Below are positions 1-5,543 of a stretch of DNA of 5,543 nt, piece after piece. The first letter of the stretch is position 1; every line of letters starts with the position of its first letter. Made by a program: the position numbers and the translations under genes. This stretch comes from Bacteroidota bacterium. GTDB lineage: Bacteria > Bacteroidota > Bacteroidia > Chitinophagales > LD1. Below the pieces are notes generated by a model. It saw only the letters and a program-made list of their open reading frames with translations, searched no databases and was not told the origin of the DNA. Location of the stretch: positions 1 to 5,543 of the forward strand of contig JAFDYP010000641.1 in the NCBI GenBank assembly GCA_018267355.1, in the 5' to 3' direction.

Positions 1-62
1 ATATCATCTACAGCACGCTGGGCGCCATATACTTTAGTGAGACCTGTGACTTTGATAGACAT
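1..62 (-). CDS. gldA: ABC transporter ATP-binding protein, probably GldA (N-terminal fragment)
   Basis: Reading the minus strand from an ATG at 62 gives 20 complete codons, MSIKVTGLTKVYGAQRAVDD, and the gene then runs off the left edge of the window. The pattern 'I-x-V-x-x-L-x-K-x-Y-G-x-Q-x-A-V-D-D' is the first beta-strand and A-loop region of ABC ATPases; Tyr12 is in the position that stacks on the adenine of ATP. The Walker A motif lies outside the window. The MSI-V---KVYG-Q-A start resembles GldA, the cytoplasmic ATPase that works with GldF and GldG in Bacteroidota gliding motility, but many drug- or sodium-export ATPases begin alike. In-frame TGA codons lie upstream and no other Met comes before this one, so the start is firm. 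There is no Shine-Dalgarno-like sequence. The ABC ATPase call is good; the gldA symbol is provisional. Confidence 0.6.
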   Translation of the reverse strand, partial: MSIKVTGLTKVYGAQRAVDD

Positions 63-66
63 ACGG

Positions 67-97
67 CAAATATACCTCAGGCAACCATTTGTGCAAA
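67..97 (-). promoter_or_regulatory. Bacteroidota-type sigma-70 promoter for the gldA-like gene
   Basis: On the minus strand TTTG (94-97) is followed after exactly 19 bases by TATATTTG (67-74). This matches the Bacteroidota housekeeping consensus TTTG (-33) and TAnnTTTG (-7) at the usual spacing with no mismatch. The -7 element ends only four bases before the ATG at 62, so transcription should begin at or within a few bases of the start codon, giving a leaderless or almost leaderless mRNA. The elements are read directly; the transcription start is inferred. Confidence 0.62.
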
Positions 98-279
98 GAA
101 TGCATCTTCATCATTCTATCATTTTTGCACTTCACGTCTTTTTACCTGATATATCAAGATTAAATGAGGCTATGTTAAATGCTAATTACAATCTATTGGT
201 ACACAAAAACATCTCATTCATCGATATGTTATGACCTTGAATCATTTTTTGGTTAGAATCGTATATTGAATTGAAAGTA

Positions 280-1296
280 ATGTCCTCTTCTATCAAAGCC
301 ATTCAAATGATCGGCACCCAACGATCAGGCTCCAATCTCCTGCGGCTCATGCTCAGTCAGTTGCCCGGCGTTTTTGCACCGCATCCACCGCATATCATGC
401 TAAACTTTTATCCGATCATGGACCGCTATGGCGATCTGGAGCGTGATGAAAACTTTAGTCAGCTCATAGATGATGTCTGCCACGTGGTAGAGCTAAACCC
501 TGTACCCTGGGAGGCTGCCACACTGGACGGTGCGCGTATCTGGGATATGTGTCAGCACCGCTCGCTGCTAGAGGTCTTCATACGTCTGCATGAGCTACAG
601 TGCCTGGCAAAGGGACTCGATACATGGTGCTGCAAAAGCCTCGAGACAGTGGCACATATAGACCACTATGCTGCGGAGGGGGTGTACCCATATATCATCT
701 ATCTCTACCGCGATGGCAGGGATGTGGCTTTGTCATTCCGCAAGGCTATAGTAGGAGAAAAGCACTTCTATCATCTCGCCCGCAAGTGGCGCCAGGATCA
801 GCAGCAGGCATTGGATTTTCTGGAAACCATCCCTGCTGATCGTTTTGTAGCACTGCGCTACAAAGACCTGATCAGTGAGCCCACTGCACATATCCATCAT
901 ATCTGCGATAAGTTTTCGCTGCCATATAGTGACAGCATCCTGGATTATTACAAATCTGAAGAATCAAAAAGAACAGCTGTATCAGGGCACATGTGGGAAA
1001 ATGTGGCCAAGCCTATCATGAAAGATAACTCCGGCAAATTTCTAAAAGAAATGAGCCATGAAGATCTGGTGATCTATGAGAGCGTAGCTGGCGATATGCT
1101 GGAGCGCCTGGGCTTTGAGCTGACCACCAGGCCCGAAGAGCGCCGTGTGTTTTCAGAAAAGGAACTGGCCATATTTGACGCCGAAAATACCCAGCTGAAA
1201 GAAGATTCTATACTCACAGCAGATCCTCATGACCTGGCTCTGCGCAAGCCGCAGGCAGATTTTATGAAAAAGCTGCGTGACAGACCTGCGCGATGA
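280..1296 (+). CDS. PAPS-dependent sulfotransferase family protein
   Basis: Predicted cytoplasmic sulfotransferase of about 338 residues that would move a sulfuryl group from PAPS to an unknown acceptor. Numbering from the ATG at 280, the 5'-phosphosulfate-binding loop is TQRSGSNLLRLML (about 13-25), matching the family's P/T-x-R-S-G-[TS]-x-L-L. The 3'-phosphate-binding segment is LYRDGRDVALSF (about 142-153), matching R-D-x-R-D-x-x-x-S. YKDL (194-197) matches the family's Y-E-D-L. The segment VAKPIMKDNSGKFLKEM with a following LGFEL resembles the usual C-terminal PAPS-contacting region. The last ~55 residues are charged and not recognised. A TTG nine bases upstream (271) could add three residues; I prefer the ATG because an AAAG run precedes it. 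No signal peptide or membrane segment is seen, and I found no convincing promoter. It is a single-gene unit, so context does not identify the substrate. The family call is strong; the exact subfamily (Sulfotransfer_3-like) is less certain. Confidence 0.85.
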   Translation: MSSSIKAIQMIGTQRSGSNLLRLMLSQLPGVFAPHPPHIMLNFYPIMDRYGDLERDENFSQLIDDVCHVVELNPVPWEAATLDGARIWDMCQHRSLLEVFIRLHELQCLAKGLDTWCCKSLETVAHIDHYAAEGVYPYIIYLYRDGRDVALSFRKAIVGEKHFYHLARKWRQDQQQALDFLETIPADRFVALRYKDLISEPTAHIHHICDKFSLPYSDSILDYYKSEESKRTAVSGHMWENVAKPIMKDNSGKFLKEMSHEDLVIYESVAGDMLERLGFELTTRPEERRVFSEKELAIFDAENTQLKEDSILTADPHDLALRKPQADFMKKLRDRPAR

Positions 1297-2175
1297 TCAC
1301 TTATTGCTGTATTTAAACAGGAAGTCCTTTTCTTCTTTGGATAGGCTGCTGTAGCCCGACTTAGATATCTTGTCCAGTATCTCATCCAGCCGCTTCTGCT
1401 CTGACGACGGGCGCTCCGGCTGCGTGGCCGTGGCCCCCCTGCTGACATGGGTGGCTTTCATATTCCTGCCGCTCCGGCTGAGGCGGCGGGATACCCAGTC
1501 CAGCGGTGCGAACCAATCCCTGCCGGACTGCAGAGACTTGATATATGTGAAACCAAAGATTGCGCCGCCTATGTGGGCTATCTCACCTCCCGGATTGCCG
1601 TATGTGATAGCGACATAATTCAAAATGAATATGCCTAATGCTACGAACTTGAGAGGGACCTCACCGATGAAAAACAAACGTATCTTGTGGTCCGGATTGA
1701 GCGCCGTAGCTGCAAACATAATAGCCTCTATACCGGCAGATGCACCCACCAGCGTAGCCTCAGGCACGAGCGGCCGGAGCGGTGGCAGTATATGGTAAGC
1801 TGTGATACTAAGCGCTGCACCCGCCAGGCCACCACCAAAGAAAACAGCCAGCGCCCTCCGGTCGCGCATGTATAGCTGATATATCTCGCCAAACCAATAT
1901 AACCAGAGCATATTGTATAGAATGTGGCCTACCCCCGCATGCACAAACATATAGGAGATGATAGTCCATGGCTTGCGGATCAAAACGGTAAGGTCGTATG
2001 GCAGTGCTACCCAATGGTAAATGGTGGCATATAGTGCATCACGCTGACTGCTCCACAGGATGAGATGAAGCGTCTCCATGCAGACAAAAATGGCAATGCA
2101 GATAATGATGAGCCTGATAATAACGCTGCCCATGCGAAACTGATGCACAATATCTTCCCAGAAACTTTTCAGCAT
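1297..2175 (-). CDS. Rhomboid family intramembrane serine protease with C-terminal cytoplasmic tail
   Basis: Inner-membrane protease of about 292 residues predicted to cut transmembrane proteins within or near the bilayer; its substrate is unknown. Numbering from the ATG at 2175, a hydrophobic TM1 lies at about 17-40. TM2 carries HAGVGHILYN, the H-x4-H-x3-N motif (His79, His84, Asn88) that lines the active site and oxyanion hole. GASAG supplies the nucleophile Ser146 at the start of TM4, and AHIGG supplies the catalytic His201 in TM6, so the Ser-His dyad is intact. After TM6 comes a basic linker rich in Arg, then a short helical module at about 259-292 (LDEILDKISKSGYSSLSKEEK) typical of Bacteroidota rhomboids (DUF6576-like, from memory). 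A TTG at 2181 is an alternative start that would overlap the upstream rhomboid stop by 4 bases; the ATG leaves a 2-base gap. Either way it should be co-transcribed and translationally coupled with that gene. Its stop abuts the stop of the convergent sulfotransferase gene. Confidence 0.9.
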   Translation of the reverse strand: MLKSFWEDIVHQFRMGSVIIRLIIICIAIFVCMETLHLILWSSQRDALYATIYHWVALPYDLTVLIRKPWTIISYMFVHAGVGHILYNMLWLYWFGEIYQLYMRDRRALAVFFGGGLAGAALSITAYHILPPLRPLVPEATLVGASAGIEAIMFAATALNPDHKIRLFFIGEVPLKFVALGIFILNYVAITYGNPGGEIAHIGGAIFGFTYIKSLQSGRDWFAPLDWVSRRLSRSGRNMKATHVSRGATATQPERPSSEQKRLDEILDKISKSGYSSLSKEEKDFLFKYSNK

Positions 2176-2177
2176 GA

Positions 2178-2876
2178 TCAATAAAGCGTGTTGCGGTTCC
2201 TGTTCCAGATCCGCACGATGATAAAACCAAACAGCGCACCACCGAGATGCGCAAAGTGGGCTACATTGTCGGATGGGCTATTGCTCACGCCGCTGAGCAG
2301 TTCAAACACTACATAGCCGCCTATGGCATATTTAGCTTTGACAGGTATAGGCACAAACATGAGGTACAGCTCCGTATTGGGGAATAGCAATGCAAAAGCG
2401 GTCAATACGCCAAACACAGCACCCGAGGCGCCGAGTACAGGTGTATTGATGATCTCCCATGCCTGCGAGCCCGGCATCACCAGCAGATTGGCCGGAGCGA
2501 AGGAACCCGTGAGCTGATAGATCTGGATAGCCTGCACCAGCGTGTGTATGGCCAGCGCGCCAAAACCTGTCATGAAGTAAAACTCCGTAAAACGCTTAGG
2601 CCCCCAGACGCGCTCCAGTATCTCGCCAAACATGTACAGACCAAACATATTGAAGAAAATGTGGCCGATATTGGCATGCATGAACATGTAGGTGATGATC
2701 TGCCGGGGCCGGAAATACTCTGAAGACGGATAGTGCATAGCCAGCATACCCGGACCGAGCGGCAGGATGCCCGGCAGAATATTGGTAAAAGCAAAGAGGG
2801 CAATATTGGCTACGATCAGATAAAATACTGCGCTGTTGGTATTGATTGGGTTATTGCCGGAGTTATATCGATACAT
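2178..2876 (-). CDS. Rhomboid family intramembrane serine protease (core domain only)
   Basis: Compact six-helix rhomboid of 232 residues, first gene of the two-rhomboid operon. TM1 is at about 14-35. TM2 contains HANIGHIFFN (His67, His72, Asn76), the H-x4-H-x3-N motif. GASG places the nucleophile Ser151 at the head of TM4, and AHLGGALFGF places the catalytic His210 in TM6, so it should be an active protease. The protein ends about 15 residues after TM6 (RIWNRNRNTLY), so it lacks the tail of its downstream partner. The L1 loop between TM1 and TM2 is moderately long and includes the usual hydrophobic membrane-dipping residues. The start is the ATG at 2876, followed by a polar 15-residue N-terminus. 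A partial -7-like element TAATTTTA (2882-2889, minus strand) lies just upstream but has no -33 partner. Tandem rhomboid pairs are common in Bacteroidota; substrates are generally unknown. Confidence 0.9.
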   Translation of the reverse strand: MYRYNSGNNPINTNSAVFYLIVANIALFAFTNILPGILPLGPGMLAMHYPSSEYFRPRQIITYMFMHANIGHIFFNMFGLYMFGEILERVWGPKRFTEFYFMTGFGALAIHTLVQAIQIYQLTGSFAPANLLVMPGSQAWEIINTPVLGASGAVFGVLTAFALLFPNTELYLMFVPIPVKAKYAIGGYVVFELLSGVSNSPSDNVAHFAHLGGALFGFIIVRIWNRNRNTLY

Positions 2877-2935
2877 GGGAGTAAAATTAAAAAAGACGGC
2901 GACAAGTGCTCTTTATGTAAACGAACCTCTGCGGG

Positions 2936-2950
2936 CGGCATTGTATGCCG
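2936..2950. promoter_or_regulatory. 15-bp perfect inverted repeat in the rhomboid/coaX divergent region
   Basis: CGGCAT-TGT-ATGCCG forms six paired bases on each arm with a 3-base centre. An outer GGGC (2933-2936) and GCCC (2957-2960) can also pair, at the cost of the outermost C-G pair and with a 7-base bulge. It lies 60 bases before the rhomboid ATG and 50 before the coaX ATG, in the 123-bp region between divergent genes, which is where a dimeric regulator or a 5'-leader hairpin would sit. The palindrome is read directly; any regulatory role is inference. There is no T-tract, so it is not an obvious terminator. Confidence 0.3.
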
Positions 2951-2999
2951 GCTTCTGCCCTGATACGCTTTCCGCAAAACCTAGTATTTTAGCCGGGGT

Positions 3000-3719
3000 A
3001 TGCAGCTCGTAGCAGACATAGGCAATACAGCCATCAAATTTGCCTCCTTTGAGGGTGAGGAGATGCGCTACTCCGGCACCGGGGTCGCGGCGCTGGAGCA
3101 GCATCTGAATGCTGGCCCGGTACCCTCGCGCTGCCTCATAGCATCGGTGTCTGAGCACACGCCGGTGACGGATCTGCTAAAAAAATATAATATCCCCTAC
3201 GAGCTGCTATCTCCTGCCACCAGCCTGCCCATAGCCAATCTATACGGTACTCCCGAGACACTAGGAGCTGACCGCCTGACACTGGCCGTAGCGGCGCAAA
3301 AGATAATAGGCGTGCCGGCCCTCGTCATAGCAGCGGGCACCTGCATTACCTACAATCTGGTAGATACTGCCGGCTACCATGGCGGTGCTATCTCTCCCGG
3401 TATCACCATGCGCTTTCGCGCGCTGCAGCATTACACCTCACGCCTGCCCTATGTAGACTGGGATGCCTACCGGCACGACGCATTTGACGGCCTGATAGGT
3501 ACTGATACTACCAGCTCTATCCTCAGCGGGGTGCTGGAGGGCGTGATACAGGAGGTCAGCGGCACAATAGAAGAGTATGAGCGCCGTTATAGCGGACTCC
3601 GTGTAGCAGTGACCGGCGGTGACATTGCCTTTTTGGTTAAGAATCTTAAAAATGGCATATTTGCCGGCCCCGATATGGTACTGGAGGGATTGAATTATAT
3701 CTTATTACACAATGCGTAA
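3000..3719 (+). CDS. coaX: Type III pantothenate kinase (CoaX)
   Basis: Cytoplasmic enzyme of 239 residues that phosphorylates pantothenate with ATP to 4'-phosphopantothenate, the first committed step of coenzyme A synthesis. It belongs to the ASKHA (acetate kinase/Hsp70/actin) superfamily; family members are dimers that need a monovalent cation and are not feedback-inhibited by CoA. Visible motifs are the phosphate-1 loop DIGNTAIK (Asp6-Lys13), GADR (89-92) with the expected catalytic Asp91, AGTCITYNLVD (112-122), GGAISPGITMRFRAL (128-142) at the pantothenate/dimer region, and TGGDIAFL (205-212) near the nucleotide site. Length is normal for Bacteroidota CoaX. The start is fixed by Asp6 having to follow the first beta-strand and by an in-frame TAG 18 bases upstream. 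Asn119 sits where most relatives I recall have Asp (GTxxTxD). The 3' end overlaps the next gene by 8 bases. A weak -7-like TATTTTAG lies at 2985-2992. Confidence 0.93.
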   Translation: MQLVADIGNTAIKFASFEGEEMRYSGTGVAALEQHLNAGPVPSRCLIASVSEHTPVTDLLKKYNIPYELLSPATSLPIANLYGTPETLGADRLTLAVAAQKIIGVPALVIAAGTCITYNLVDTAGYHGGAISPGITMRFRALQHYTSRLPYVDWDAYRHDAFDGLIGTDTTSSILSGVLEGVIQEVSGTIEEYERRYSGLRVAVTGGDIAFLVKNLKNGIFAGPDMVLEGLNYILLHNA

Positions 3720-5004
3720 ATACTTTTCGGCTCTTGTTATGGTGCTCCTCTTATGCTCCTCGGGCGCCGCTTACGCACAGGTGTTTTCCCCGTTTTCACG
3801 CTATGGCCTCGGCTACCTGTCTTCTGATGTTTTCTCGGTGACCAAAGGTATGGGTGGTATAGCTACCGGCTACTCCAGCCCCATACATATCAATCACAAT
3901 AATCCTGCCTCCTATTCAGAGCTGACCTCTACCACCTTTGAGCTGGGGGTCAATGCTGATGCTGCGACCGTGCGGACCAAAGATTCACTCTACAATGGCG
4001 TGAATGGCTCTATAAACCATATAGCTCTGGGCGTACCACTGCTGCGAAATAAACTGGGGCTTAGTTTTGGCCTCTTACCTTATAGCATATTGAACTATAA
4101 CTTTACCAATAACGATATAGACACCAATAAGGTCTATACCGGCCAGGGTTCTCTCTACCAGTTTTACCTGGGTACAGGCTACCAGATCAAGGGTTTCTCC
4201 ATAGGGGTCAATGCCGCCTATTTATTTGGCAGGCTCGATTATACCCGTGGTTTTGCTTTTACCGACTCTATTGATGCCTTCAATGTTCAAAATGCGACGT
4301 CACTGAGGGTGAGCGGCTTTCTTTACAATGTAGGCGTGCAATACAAAAAGCGGATACTGAAAAAGACCACTCAAAACACACTCAAAACGGATGTCTTTTT
4401 CACTGTAGGTGCTCAGGGCTCGTCCAATGTGAAAGTCAATGCGCGTACCTCCAGCCAGTGGGAGCGCTACATCAATATCTCTGATGTACAGACCATAGTA
4501 GATACTCCGCTGAGCTATGCTGAGAAGCGCAGCAAAATGGTGATACCGTATAATTTCTCTGCGGGCTTTACGGTAGGCAATGAGAACTGGTGGCTGGTAG
4601 GGGCAGATTTCCGCTATGCCGGGTGGAATCAGTTTGCCTATGATCTGAATACTAATAAGCTGGCCAATAGCTGGCGTCTGATGGCCGGTGCGAGCATCGT
4701 GCCAAACTATGACTCAAAGAAGTTTCTGGACCGCATACAGTACAAGGTGGGAGGCTACTATGGCAAGAGCGAAGTGATCTATCAGGGTATCCAGCTGACC
4801 GAATATGGCGGCACAGTGGGTCTGAGTATGCCGATACCGATACCTATGGCAGTACAGTACCGGGAGGCTGCACGTTTCCATTTCAACGCTGATATCGGAT
4901 CGCGTACTCCCGGCACCAAAAGCCTCATAGCAGAGAGCTACTATCGCATCAACTTTGGTTTCACGCTGAATAATGTGTGGTTCCAGAAGCGTAAGTTCGA
5001 CTAA
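3712..5004 (+). CDS. FadL/OmpP1-like outer-membrane beta-barrel protein
   Basis: Predicted outer-membrane protein of 430 residues. It starts with a Sec signal peptide: basic MRKY, a hydrophobic core at about 6-16, and AYA|QVF cleavage after Ala22. Cys15 is not in a proper lipobox, so it is unlikely to be a lipoprotein. The mature N-terminus SPFSRYGLGYL, then GMGGIATGY (about 47-54) and NNPASYSEL (about 63-71), follows the R-x-G-x-G ... G-M-G-G ... N-P-A-S pattern of the FadL/OmpP1/TodX-type barrels of Bacteroidota. The remainder is alternating aromatic/polar beta-strand sequence rich in Tyr, Asn and Gly, ending in NNVWFQKRKFD, a typical strand-final segment with an aromatic next to last. Members take hydrophobic molecules across the outer membrane; this one's substrate is unknown. 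Its ATG overlaps the coaX stop (ATGCGTAA), so translation is probably coupled, and no independent promoter is needed. Co-occurrence of coaX with such a barrel gene recurs in Bacteroidota, to my knowledge. The barrel call is strong; the FadL assignment is moderate. Confidence 0.8.
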   Translation: MRKYFSALVMVLLLCSSGAAYAQVFSPFSRYGLGYLSSDVFSVTKGMGGIATGYSSPIHINHNNPASYSELTSTTFELGVNADAATVRTKDSLYNGVNGSINHIALGVPLLRNKLGLSFGLLPYSILNYNFTNNDIDTNKVYTGQGSLYQFYLGTGYQIKGFSIGVNAAYLFGRLDYTRGFAFTDSIDAFNVQNATSLRVSGFLYNVGVQYKKRILKKTTQNTLKTDVFFTVGAQGSSNVKVNARTSSQWERYINISDVQTIVDTPLSYAEKRSKMVIPYNFSAGFTVGNENWWLVGADFRYAGWNQFAYDLNTNKLANSWRLMAGASIVPNYDSKKFLDRIQYKVGGYYGKSEVIYQGIQLTEYGGTVGLSMPIPIPMAVQYREAARFHFNADIGSRTPGTKSLIAESYYRINFGFTLNNVWFQKRKFD

Positions 5005-5013
5005 GCTGGTGGT

Positions 5014-5045
5014 AGTGATGGGCTCGCTCATGGCTGGTCATCACT
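5014..5045 (+). terminator. Hairpin downstream of the coaX-barrel operon, possible weak terminator
   Basis: AGTGATG (5014-5020) pairs with CATCACT (5039-5045), seven perfect pairs plus possible G-T wobbles on both ends, enclosing an 18-base loop. It begins 10 bases after the barrel gene's TAA. There is no direct U-run; the nearest pyrimidine-rich stretch (CCCTTTCTTT) begins about 11 bases past the stem. The large loop and missing T-tract make strong intrinsic termination doubtful, so recX may be partly read through from the upstream operon. Confidence 0.3.
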
Positions 5046-5144
5046 GTATACAAATCCCTTTCTTTATCTATTTTCGACAATGGGCTTGTGTCCATTTTGT
5101 TTGTATTCCTGTCAACCGCCAACTAACACCAGCCACCCGGCACT

Positions 5145-5543
5145 ATGCTCGACAAACTCCTGTATGAAAAGCTCTGCCACTTCTGCGAATACCAGGAGCG
5201 CTGCAGGTTTGATGTGGTCAGGAAGTGCATCGCCCTCAAGATCGCTAAGGGTGAAATGCAGCCCTATATAGACCAGCTGGAGCGGTCAGGTTTTCTGGAC
5301 GAGAAACGCTACGTCAGGAGTTTTGTAGAAAGCAAATTCAACAATAAGAAATGGGGTGCCGCCAAGATCCGTGCGGCACTCTCTGCCAAAGGCATCAAGG
5401 ACACGATCTATCGCCCCTATCTGCAGGAGCTGGACCAGGAGGAGTACTACGCCGCGGCGCTCAAGCTGGCGGAAAAGAAGAACCCGACCATTAAATCTAA
5501 ATCACCTCAAGACCACCGGTTGAAACTGATGCGCTTTCTGATC
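5145..5543 (+). CDS. recX: Regulatory protein RecX (5' part, runs off the window)
   Basis: An ATG at 5145 opens a frame of 133 codons with no stop before the right edge. RecX binds RecA filaments and limits RecA recombinase and coprotease activity. The family's three-helix repeats are visible: CHFCEYQERCRFDVVRKC (11-28), then YIDQLERSGFLDEKRYVRSFV (about 41-61, with the hallmark G-F-L-D-E-x-R-Y), then KWGAAKIRAALSAKGI (about 69-84, hallmark W-G-x-x-K-I-R-x-x-L-x-x-K-G-I). Bacteroidota RecX is usually about 150-170 residues, so only the last fraction is missing. The start is the first Met after an in-frame TAA at 5124-5126. No Shine-Dalgarno sequence and no convincing promoter were found in the 140-base gap upstream. 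It is separated from the barrel gene by the 5014-5045 hairpin. Cys11, Cys14, Cys20 and Cys28 cluster unusually at the N-terminus. Confidence 0.88.
   Translation, partial: MLDKLLYEKLCHFCEYQERCRFDVVRKCIALKIAKGEMQPYIDQLERSGFLDEKRYVRSFVESKFNNKKWGAAKIRAALSAKGIKDTIYRPYLQELDQEEYYAAALKLAEKKNPTIKSKSPQDHRLKLMRFLI

Noticed and set aside
147..156. 10-bp palindrome TGATATATCA in the gldA-sulfotransferase intergenic region
   Set aside because: It is short, made mostly of A and T in an AT-rich stretch, and does not extend beyond 10 bases, so it is expected by chance.
37..234. 65-codon open frame on the plus strand
   Set aside because: It overlaps the gldA-like start and its promoter on the other strand, has no recognisable protein features, and sits in AT-rich intergenic sequence.
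236..269. Possible promoter for the sulfotransferase: TTG (236-238) with TATATTGA (262-269)
   Set aside because: The spacing is 23 bases and the -7 element has two mismatches; this is not distinguishable from chance in AT-rich DNA.
1227..1448. 73-codon minus-strand frame across the sulfotransferase/rhomboid junction
   Set aside because: It is a low-complexity Arg/Ser-rich product of out-of-frame reading through two well-supported genes.
4714..5031. 105-codon minus-strand open frame antisense to the barrel gene 3' end
   Set aside because: It has no domain, signal or start context, and the plus-strand barrel reading is strongly supported to its aromatic C-terminus.
5096..5103. TTTGTTTG as a -7 element for recX
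   Set aside because: It has one mismatch to TAnnTTTG and no TTTG at 17-23 bases upstream, so it was not called.
4973..5271. Two plus-strand open frames (4973-5167 and 5080-5271) in the barrel-recX gap
   Set aside because: Both run into recX in a different frame, and their translations show no family pattern, while RecX hallmarks are clear in the frame starting at 5145.

Overview
The window looks like ordinary chromosome from a member of the phylum Bacteroidota, probably a gliding-type lineage such as the Chitinophagia or Sphingobacteriia; the exact order is my guess. The evidence is a Bacteroidota-type promoter (TTTG, 19 bp, TATATTTG) at the left end, a GldA-like ABC ATPase start, two tandem rhomboid proteases of the kind common in this phylum, coaX directly coupled to an outer-membrane barrel gene, and a RecX with Bacteroidota-style sequence. 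Coding regions have intermediate GC, while the 63-279 intergenic stretch is clearly AT-rich. I see no tRNA, rRNA, insertion sequence, CRISPR array or phage gene.

Layout, left to right. (1) Bases 1-62, minus strand: the first 20 codons of an ABC-transporter ATPase, probably gldA, with a near-consensus promoter only four bases upstream of its ATG. (2) Bases 280-1296, plus strand: a PAPS-dependent sulfotransferase of unknown substrate. (3) Bases 1297-2876, minus strand: two tandem rhomboid intramembrane serine proteases, apparently one operon. The stop codon of the second abuts the sulfotransferase stop with no base between. (4) Bases 2877-2999: a divergent intergenic region carrying a 15-bp palindrome. 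(5) Bases 3000-5004, plus strand: coaX (type III pantothenate kinase), overlapping by 8 bp a FadL/OmpP1-like outer-membrane barrel gene. (6) Bases 5005-5144: a gap with a hairpin that may be a weak terminator. (7) Bases 5145 to the end, plus strand: the 5' part of recX.

The gene products belong to separate processes: coenzyme A synthesis (coaX), outer-membrane transport or biogenesis (barrel), membrane proteolysis (rhomboids), sulfation (sulfotransferase), gliding or ABC export (gldA-like) and recombination control (RecX). Only the rhomboid pair and the coaX-barrel pair are physically coupled. I found no new multi-gene system. The points most worth a second look are the possible leaderless mRNA of the gldA-like gene, the zero-gap convergent stops, the divergent-region palindrome and an Asp-to-Asn change in a conserved CoaX motif.
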